In this document: positions 3,742 to 7,634 of the stretch, piece after piece
Layout: each line of letters starts with the position of its first letter
How positions within the stretch are numbered: the stretch's first letter is position 1
Origin: a bacterium
GTDB taxonomy: Bacteria > Chloroflexota > Dormibacteria > UBA8260 > Bog-877
NCBI GenBank assembly: GCA_021791455.1
Contig: JAJYWM010000031.1
Span: 1-7,634, forward strand
DNA length: 7,634 bases
Direction of reading: 5' to 3'
Position numbers and translations under genes: made by a program
Notes under the pieces: generated by a model
Told to the model about the DNA's origin: nothing
Databases searched by the model: none
The model's input: only the letters and a program-made list of their open reading frames with translations

Positions 3742-5522
3742 AGCAACTGCTGTCGCGGCTCCAGTCGGTCGAGTGGCGGGGCAATAGAGGGTACGCCCGC
3801 TGCCCCGCCCACGAAGATCAGCACCGATCCCTATCCCTCGGGGTCGGCCGCGACGGGCAGGGGCTCGTGAAATGCCACGCCGGATGCACTCTCGAAGAGG
3901 TGTTGAAGGCGGTTGACATGGAGGTGAAAGACCTCTGGCCCACCCAGGAGGAGAAGCTGCCCGACTGGTTGGAAAAACTCCGCCCCAGGGATGAGGGTGG
4001 GGCGCAGGCGTTCTACGACTATGTTGACGAGAACGGCACCCTGCTCTATCAGGTCATCCGCTTCCCTGACAAACAATTCCGGCAACGGCGTCTGGAGGGG
4101 CCGGTATGGGTCTGGAACCTCAACGGGGTCCGGCGCGTCCTCTATCGTCTCCCGGAGCTGATAGCCGCCCCTCCGGACGACCCCATCGTGATCTGCGAGG
4201 GTGAGAAGGATGTCGAGAATCTGATCGCCATCGGCTGCCGCGCCACCACGGGCCCCGGCGGAGCGGGCAAATGGTCGGCCGAGTTCGGTGACTTCCTTAA
4301 GGGCCGGGACGTGGTGATCATCCCCGACAACGACAAACCCGGCCGGGTCCACGCCGAGCTGGTCTCCTCAGCCCTACTCGGGGTCGCGCGCTCGATCAAG
4401 GTGGTTGAGCTGCCGGGGCTCCCCGAACACGGCGACGTGTCCGACTGGCTCGCCCAACACCCAGACGACCCGATCATGGCGCTGGCCGCGATCATCGCGG
4501 CTACCGAAGAGCGTGAGCCCGAATCCAAAGCGCGTGACTTCTGGTGGGCCAACGAGTTACAGGCCACCAAGCTCCCCGCGACCTCCTGGTTGATCCACGG
4601 GCTCCTGCCCGAGGGTCTAACGGTCCTGTATGGAGCTCCCAAGGTGGGTAAGAGCTGGCTGGCTTTGAATCTGGCTACCTCGATCGCCACCGAGGGGGCC
4701 CTGGCTCTCGGCCACTACTACGCGCCGGACCGCAAGGTGGTCATCGTCTCCTACGAGGATCACGAGAACGCGGTCCGGGAACGGCTGGCCGCCCATCTGG
4801 GAGATAGGCTGTGGCCCTCGCGCCTCGGGCTCAGGTTCCGCTTGCCCAAGGCCGACAAGGGTGGTTTCGAGTGGCTTGAGCAGATCTGCGACGAGAACCC
4901 CGACATCGGCATGATCGTCCTGGACACCCTCCAGTTATTCCGTCCGACCCGAAACGGCTCCAACGGCCGCCTCTACGCCGAGGATGTCGAGGACATGGCC
5001 CAGATGTCGCAGTTCGCCAAATCGCGCCATCTGGGGCTCGTGGCGACCCACCACGTCCGCAAGACTCCCTCGGACGACCCCATTTACAAGGGGTCGGGAA
5101 CCCTCGGGATCCCGGCCGGGGCGGACACCAACTGGTTCATGGAGCGGACCTCGGAGGGCGACATCATTCAGGCCAAGGTCGATATCCGAGGCCGCCACCC
5201 TGGGGAGCAGGAGCTACACCTCACTTGGGATGCCGATCACTGCTGCTGGATCGCGGCCGGGGAATCGACCGGCGGAACCGGCGCGGTCGATCGAGGGATC
5301 CTCTCGTTCCTCGCCACCTCCACGGACCCGAGCTGGCCCCAAGACATCGCGGACGCGATCGCCAGCCCCGTCATCACGGTCAAGCGGCACCTCTACGCCC
5401 TGCTCTCCGCCGGGAGGGTAGTCAGGCTGGGCCGCAAGTATGCTATCGTGCCTCCTGCTTCGGACGATTCGGTCGAGGAAGAGACCTCAGACCAGCCCTC
5501 CGAAGCGGGATTTGATCTCTAG
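3732..5522 (+). CDS. Primase-helicase-like replication protein (zinc finger + TOPRIM + RecA-like ATPase + wHTH)
   Basis: A 596-residue cytoplasmic replication protein, probably priming and/or loading at the element's origin. In order: a CHC2-type zinc finger (C24-P-A-H27 ... C48-H-A-G-C52); a linker; a TOPRIM domain (VICEGEKD 153-160 with E156, VVIIPDNDKPG 194-204 with D199 and D201); a RepA/AAA_25-type P-loop ATPase (Walker A GAPKVGKSW 301-309, Walker B IVLDTLQ 395-401, VATHHVRK 437-444, GSGTLGIPAGAD 454-465); and a C-terminal winged helix (about 519-574). The order recalls T7 gp4 in logic, but the motor is RepA-like. TTG 3732 is chosen because GGAGGGGGAG lies directly upstream; GTG 3699 lacks an SD. 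It lies immediately left of the repeat array it may act on. Whether it really synthesises primers is not shown. Confidence 0.9.
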   Translation: MSIEQLLSRLQSVEWRGNRGYARCPAHEDQHRSLSLGVGRDGQGLVKCHAGCTLEEVLKAVDMEVKDLWPTQEEKLPDWLEKLRPRDEGGAQAFYDYVDENGTLLYQVIRFPDKQFRQRRLEGPVWVWNLNGVRRVLYRLPELIAAPPDDPIVICEGEKDVENLIAIGCRATTGPGGAGKWSAEFGDFLKGRDVVIIPDNDKPGRVHAELVSSALLGVARSIKVVELPGLPEHGDVSDWLAQHPDDPIMALAAIIAATEEREPESKARDFWWANELQATKLPATSWLIHGLLPEGLTVLYGAPKVGKSWLALNLATSIATEGALALGHYYAPDRKVVIVSYEDHENAVRERLAAHLGDRLWPSRLGLRFRLPKADKGGFEWLEQICDENPDIGMIVLDTLQLFRPTRNGSNGRLYAEDVEDMAQMSQFAKSRHLGLVATHHVRKTPSDDPIYKGSGTLGIPAGADTNWFMERTSEGDIIQAKVDIRGRHPGEQELHLTWDADHCCWIAAGESTGGTGAVDRGILSFLATSTDPSWPQDIADAIASPVITVKRHLYALLSAGRVVRLGRKYAIVPPASDDSVEEETSDQPSEAGFDL

Positions 5523-5592
5523 CGTAGCACCGAAACCCGGTTCCGTATCAGGAATCAGGGCGTTTCGTGCTTAGCGTCTCACCCAAAAGCCG

Positions 5593-5627
5593 TTTGCGTA
5601 TCTGAACATTTGTACGCGATACGCAAA
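5593..5627. repeat. 10-bp perfect inverted repeat
   Basis: TTTGCGTATC (5593-5602) and GATACGCAAA (5618-5627), separated by 15 bases. Two array sites face each other two helical turns apart. It could form a hairpin at the end of the plus-strand operon, but no T-run follows. Confidence 0.85.
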
Positions 5628-5673
5628 GAGCCTTGAAGCTACCTGCATCCCAAGGAACAAGTTGGTCTAGTTT

Positions 5674-5707
5674 TCTAACCTATAGAATTGATATCTAACC
5701 TAAAGAA
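5674..5707 (+). repeat. 14-bp direct repeats in AT-rich stretch
   Basis: TCTAACCTATAGAA (5674-5687) and TCTAACCTAAAGAA (5694-5707) differ at one base and have a period of 20 bases. They occupy the AT-rich centre between the two clusters of GATACG sites, where DNA unwinding would be expected if this is an origin. Confidence 0.8.
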
Positions 5708-5755
5708 GATACGCTAATCCTATTTTGATCTCATTCACGTTCTAATTAGCGTATC
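5708..5755. repeat. 11-bp perfect inverted repeat
   Basis: GATACGCTAAT (5708-5718) and ATTAGCGTATC (5745-5755), with a 26-base AT-rich spacer. The hexamer cores are four helical turns apart. Confidence 0.85.
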
Positions 5756-5821
5756 ATTACTGTCTAGGGGTCCCCATTGGTGATACGTGGGTGACACGCT
5801 ATTACCCCCTCCCTTGGGTGT

Positions 5822-5864
5822 GGTGATACGAACAGATGGTTCTATGGGCGATTAACGTATCACC
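5822..5864. repeat. 9-bp perfect inverted repeat
   Basis: GGTGATACG (5822-5830) and CGTATCACC (5856-5864), with a 25-base spacer. GGTGATACG also occurs directly at 5779-5787, with GGTGACACG at 5790-5798. Confidence 0.85.
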
Positions 5865-5868
5865 TGCA

Positions 5869-5882
5869 CCCCTATAGAGGGG
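5869..5882. terminator. Weak candidate bidirectional terminator hairpin
   Basis: CCCCT (5869-5873) and AGGGG (5878-5882) form a 5-bp stem with a 4-base loop between the convergent genes. No T-run follows on either strand, so intrinsic termination is uncertain. GGGGTCCCC at 5767-5775 is another short palindrome nearby. Confidence 0.25.
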
Positions 5883-5908
5883 ATGGGCCCGGAAAGACAC
5901 CCCTCGAT

Positions 5909-6520
5909 CTAGGGCTGGAACTCCCCGTTGCGGAGAAACCCGTGGTACTTGCCCGCGATGATGGATCCGCCACCGGCCCCACAGGTCTTGCCTCTCTTGT
6001 CCACGGTCAGGTTCGGCACCTCCCCGTGGCGGACCCAGCACCGATGCTCCTGATCCTTGGGCATGGTGCAATTGGATGCCCTGCCGTCGATCCACCAGTC
6101 CCCTCCGCCGGGGCACCTGACCATCACCGAGAGCCCGTCGTCGCCCTTGCGGTGATCCAGCCAGAAGGCATCCCACATCGCCCCGTCCGGGGCGTCCCTC
6201 AGCGTCGTCAGCTCGCGGTTGTCGCGGCGACGGTAGATCGGCTCCCCGAACACCTGCCAAGCGTCGTCATCCGCGAACCGATATCCGCACGAGCAGGCGA
6301 TGGGCCAGTGAGAGTCCTTGCTGGAGGGCATGGGCGGAAGATCCTCCTCCCAGACCTTGACACCGTCGCTGTGAGCCACCAGGCGGGCAGGAACGTTGCC
6401 TATGAAGGTCATGGCCGAGTGATAGTGTTTCGGGCTTCCTACGCTGTCCCAGCGGGCATAGCGGCGGAGGAACACCTTTGAGGCCCGCTCGGGGTCGATC
6501 CAAAAGCAGCGGACGCCCAT
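5909..6520 (-). CDS. Conserved phage-type hypothetical protein (HRCWVRHG / YHGFL motifs)
   Basis: A 203-residue protein beginning MGVRCFWIDPERASKVFLRRY. It has a CSCGYRF element (76-82), a DAPDGAMWDAFW segment (109-120), and a strongly patterned C-terminal half: WWIDGRASNCTMP (142-154), HRCWVRHG (159-166), TCGAGGGSI (179-187) and KYHGFL (191-196). I recall this C-terminal pattern from unassigned proteins of many actinobacteriophages, without a known function; this is memory, not a search. The conserved Cys, His and Gly residues could be catalytic or metal-binding. Start 6520 shares a base with the upstream TGA (TGATG) and has AAGG 7 bases upstream. It is the last gene of the right-hand leftward operon. 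Confidence 0.85.
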   Translation of the reverse strand: MGVRCFWIDPERASKVFLRRYARWDSVGSPKHYHSAMTFIGNVPARLVAHSDGVKVWEEDLPPMPSSKDSHWPIACSCGYRFADDDAWQVFGEPIYRRRDNRELTTLRDAPDGAMWDAFWLDHRKGDDGLSVMVRCPGGGDWWIDGRASNCTMPKDQEHRCWVRHGEVPNLTVDKRGKTCGAGGGSIIAGKYHGFLRNGEFQP

Positions 6521-6696
6521 CAGGAGACCTTGGCCGCTTGCCTTGACTCCTCGAACGTCGGCACCACGAGCCCCTGCACCACCAATGTGCTGATCGAGCT
6601 GATGATCACCCACTGGATCAAGTCCTGCTGGCGAGCGGTCAGCTTCGCCAGATGAGCCTCGCGCGTGGTGTAGAGGCCGATCCCTCGGCGGGACAT
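6520..6696 (-). CDS. 58-residue single-span membrane protein
   Basis: This short gene fits exactly between its neighbours, with TGATG overlaps at both ends. It begins MSRRGIGLYTTREAHLAK. Residues about 26-45 (LIQWVIISSISTLVVQGLVV) form one hydrophobic span, followed by a charged tail (PTFEESRQAAKVS). The basic N-terminus suggests that end stays inside. The N-terminal phrase IGLYTT resembles IGLHTS and FGLHSR in the two upstream membrane proteins. Size and topology would permit a holin or a virion-associated membrane peptide, but no adjacent lysin is visible, so no function is assigned. Confidence 0.7.
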   Translation of the reverse strand: MSRRGIGLYTTREAHLAKLTARQQDLIQWVIISSISTLVVQGLVVPTFEESRQAAKVS

Positions 6697-7193
6697 CAGT
6701 TGAATCCGGTGGAGAAGGTGAAGTCCTGTACGACCTGCTGCCCGACCGGGACGATTATCTGGCCCGGTACAACCTGCTCGTTTACCGTCCCCAGGGTTGT
6801 CGGCAACAGGAGAGAGACGGTCCAGTTACCGGGCGGGAGAGACACCTTGTAGGTGCTGTTGGTCCCGATCTTGGCGGTCTTGACCATTCCCTTGTGCATG
6901 TCGGTGAACTTCAAAGTCCCTCCGGCGGCGCTGACCCCCAGGCAGACCGGCACGACCGGCACGACGATCGGGGCGCACGGCACACCCAACACGTTTCCCG
7001 AGTAGATCGAGGGCGCGGTCGCGGTACCTGGCGCGCCCTGGCTGTCGTTGTCCCCGAACAGGAGCACACCGGCGACCACTCCCGCCCCCGTTCCGATCGC
7101 CATGCCAGTGACGATGCGGGCGGATTTGTCCATATCCAGGCGGCCCCGTCCGTACTGGTTCGAGGGCCGGGAGTGGAGGCCAAACGCTTTCAT
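6696..7193 (-). CDS. Membrane-anchored protein with beta-sandwich (carboxypeptidase-regulatory-like) domain
   Basis: A 165-residue protein beginning MKAFGLHSRPSNQY. The N-terminal 26 residues are polar and basic; residues 27-46 (RIVTGMAIGTGAGVVAGVLL) are a Gly-rich membrane span; then comes a low-complexity Gly/Ala/Pro linker and a C-terminal beta-rich domain. Residues 115-126 (YKVSLPPGNWTV) are the signature strand-turn of carboxypeptidase-regulatory/prealbumin-like domains, which are usually extracellular. The predicted topology is N-in with an external beta domain. C73 and C84 could pair outside the cell. Start 7193 gives ATGA coupling; ATG 7133 (MDKSARIV) is a shorter alternative without a strong SD. 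Role unknown, perhaps cell-surface modification or virion assembly. Confidence 0.75.
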   Translation of the reverse strand: MKAFGLHSRPSNQYGRGRLDMDKSARIVTGMAIGTGAGVVAGVLLFGDNDSQGAPGTATAPSIYSGNVLGVPCAPIVVPVVPVCLGVSAAGGTLKFTDMHKGMVKTAKIGTNSTYKVSLPPGNWTVSLLLPTTLGTVNEQVVPGQIIVPVGQQVVQDFTFSTGFN

Positions 7194-7441
7194 GCCGCGC
7201 ACGTCACACACGAGGGGCAGGTCTGTTGCGCGGTCGGGACCGGCACCGGGGCGAACTCTCCCCCGTTGGGCCCGCCGGGGCTGCCGCCGGAGACGTGGAC
7301 GTTGATCAGGAGCACGGCGATCGTGGCGATTCCGGCCCCGCTCAACAGCATCATGGCCTGACCCTCCTGCGTGAAGGGATCGGCCGGACGGGTTTTGCTG
7401 GTGTGGAGCCCGATTCTGCCCTGAAGGGGATTCCTGATCAC
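7190..7441 (-). CDS. Small membrane protein with C-terminal CPSCVTC motif
   Basis: From GTG 7441 this is 83 residues: a basic N-terminus (IRNPLQGRIGLHTSKTRP), one membrane span at about 30-47 (MMLLSGAGIATIAVLLIN), a Gly/Pro-rich stretch and a Cys cluster CPSCVTC (75-81). The start is uncertain. ATG 7354 has an excellent SD (AGGAGGG, 8-base spacing) and would give 54 residues, only span plus tail. The longer version is preferred because its GRIGLHTS segment resembles the N-termini of the next two proteins; TTG 7447 is also possible. If the tail is outside, the Cys cluster could be oxidised or bind metal. Function unknown. Confidence 0.6.
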   Translation of the reverse strand: MIRNPLQGRIGLHTSKTRPADPFTQEGQAMMLLSGAGIATIAVLLINVHVSGGSPGGPNGGEFAPVPVPTAQQTCPSCVTCAA

Positions 7442-7450
7442 CCGCAAAGT

Positions 7451-7634
7451 TTAACCCCAGAGGGACAGGAACGGGTGCTTGACGTAGATCTGCCCGTCAG
7501 TCTCCCCCGGATCCGGGGAGTAGTACCAGGCGGCGGAGACCGAGGCGGGAGGTACCCAGCCCATGTAGGCCGAGACCACGGGCATCGGAACCCCCGCCGA
7601 GAGCAGATGGGTGGCGAGGCTCCGGCGGACCCAA
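7451..7634 (-). CDS. Tyrosine recombinase/integrase, C-terminal 60 residues (cut by window edge)
   Basis: The open frame entering from the right edge ends at TAA 7451. Its visible part contains RRSLATHLLSAG, then VVSAYMGW, then AAWYYS. The spacing from the Arg to the GW/GH position (24 residues) is the same as in the Xer/phage-integrase box II (R..(F/L)ATHLL.AG...V...(L/M)GH). W stands where most family members have His, as in Cre. AWYYS would supply the nucleophilic Tyr, two or three residues later than usual. About 20 residues follow (to HPFLSLWG). It would catalyse site-specific integration and excision. The catalytic Arg-I, Lys and box I lie outside the window, so this is a motif-based call. 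Confidence 0.6.
   Translation of the reverse strand, partial: WVRRSLATHLLSAGVPMPVVSAYMGWVPPASVSAAWYYSPDPGETDGQIYVKHPFLSLWG

Larger units (their letters stand above)
5523..5864. other. Candidate replication origin: phased CGTATC/GATACG array
   Basis: This non-coding region between convergent genes holds eight exact CGTATC/GATACG hexamers (starts 5544, 5597, 5618, 5708, 5750, 5782, 5825, 5856) and three with one mismatch (5523, 5575, 5793). Successive start distances are 21, 31, 22, 21, 90, 42, 32, 11, 32 and 31 bases, close to whole multiples of 10.5 apart from the central 90. The central gap is AT-rich and holds two direct repeats. The hexamer is rare elsewhere in the window. Position beside the primase-helicase gene suggests an iteron origin with an unwinding element; an operator array for a repressor is the main alternative. 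Confidence 0.6.

Noticed and set aside
3831..4352. 173-residue minus-strand open frame, and the one at 4142-4690
   Set aside because: Both are antisense shadows of the primase-helicase gene, whose zinc-finger, TOPRIM and Walker motifs fix the coding strand.
5593..5627. Inverted repeat as a strong intrinsic terminator of the primase gene
   Set aside because: The loop is 15 bases, no T-run follows, and the arms are shared with the hexamer array, so a binding-site pair is the better explanation.
5802..6260. 152-residue minus-strand open frame
   Set aside because: Frame shadow of the 203-residue gene at 5909-6520, with Gly/Arg-rich low-complexity translation, and it would run into the repeat array.
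6894..7361. 155-residue plus-strand open frame
   Set aside because: Antisense to the membrane proteins, which have clear spans and ATGA coupling.
1..7634. tRNA, rRNA or insertion sequence
   Set aside because: No cloverleaf-like segment, rRNA-like stretch, transposase motif or terminal inverted repeats were seen by eye on either strand.

Overview
The window is GC-rich by eye. It uses ATG, GTG and TTG starts, is densely packed, and most neighbouring genes share ATGA or TGATG stop/start overlaps. Almost all products are small and uncharacterised, next to an excisionase-like helix-turn-helix protein, a zinc-finger/TOPRIM/helicase replication protein and what looks like the end of a tyrosine recombinase. 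This is the style of a temperate tailed phage or prophage of a high-GC, probably actinobacterial, host. A non-phage integrative element cannot be excluded, because no capsid, terminase or tail gene is visible. The host assignment is inference.

Layout. (1) Positions 1-3430, minus strand: a single leftward operon of about 16 very short genes, read from a good sigma70-type promoter at 3465-3493. The distal half (1-1564) is built on one repeated gene junction. The 3' end of each gene encodes a tail like AVLPPEEQG whose GAG GAG codons are also the Shine-Dalgarno sequence of the next gene, followed by an ATGA overlap and a start reading MS. Six copies are clear and a seventh is degenerate. Two genes in this part are coiled-coil paralogues. 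(2) Positions 3431-3525: divergent control region. (3) Positions 3526-5522, plus strand: an excisionase/MerR-type HTH protein, possibly leaderless, overlapped by a primase-helicase-like protein that probably starts at TTG 3732. (4) Positions 5523-5908: a non-coding, locally AT-rich stretch between convergent genes. It carries 8 exact and 3 one-mismatch copies of the hexamer CGTATC/GATACG, mostly spaced in whole helical turns, around two 14-bp direct repeats 20 bp apart. This is the best candidate for the replication origin served by the adjacent replication protein. (5) Positions 5909-7634, minus strand: a second leftward operon with the 3' end of a tyrosine recombinase, three small membrane proteins, and a 203-residue conserved phage-type protein of unknown function.

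How the parts may work together: the HTH protein and the recombinase could control integration and excision. The primase-helicase would act at the phased repeat array. The long leftward operon looks like the accessory/early region typical of such phages, where short cassettes are gained and lost; the repeated junctions, the coiled-coil duplication and a 6-codon ORF that looks like a deletion scar all fit that turnover.
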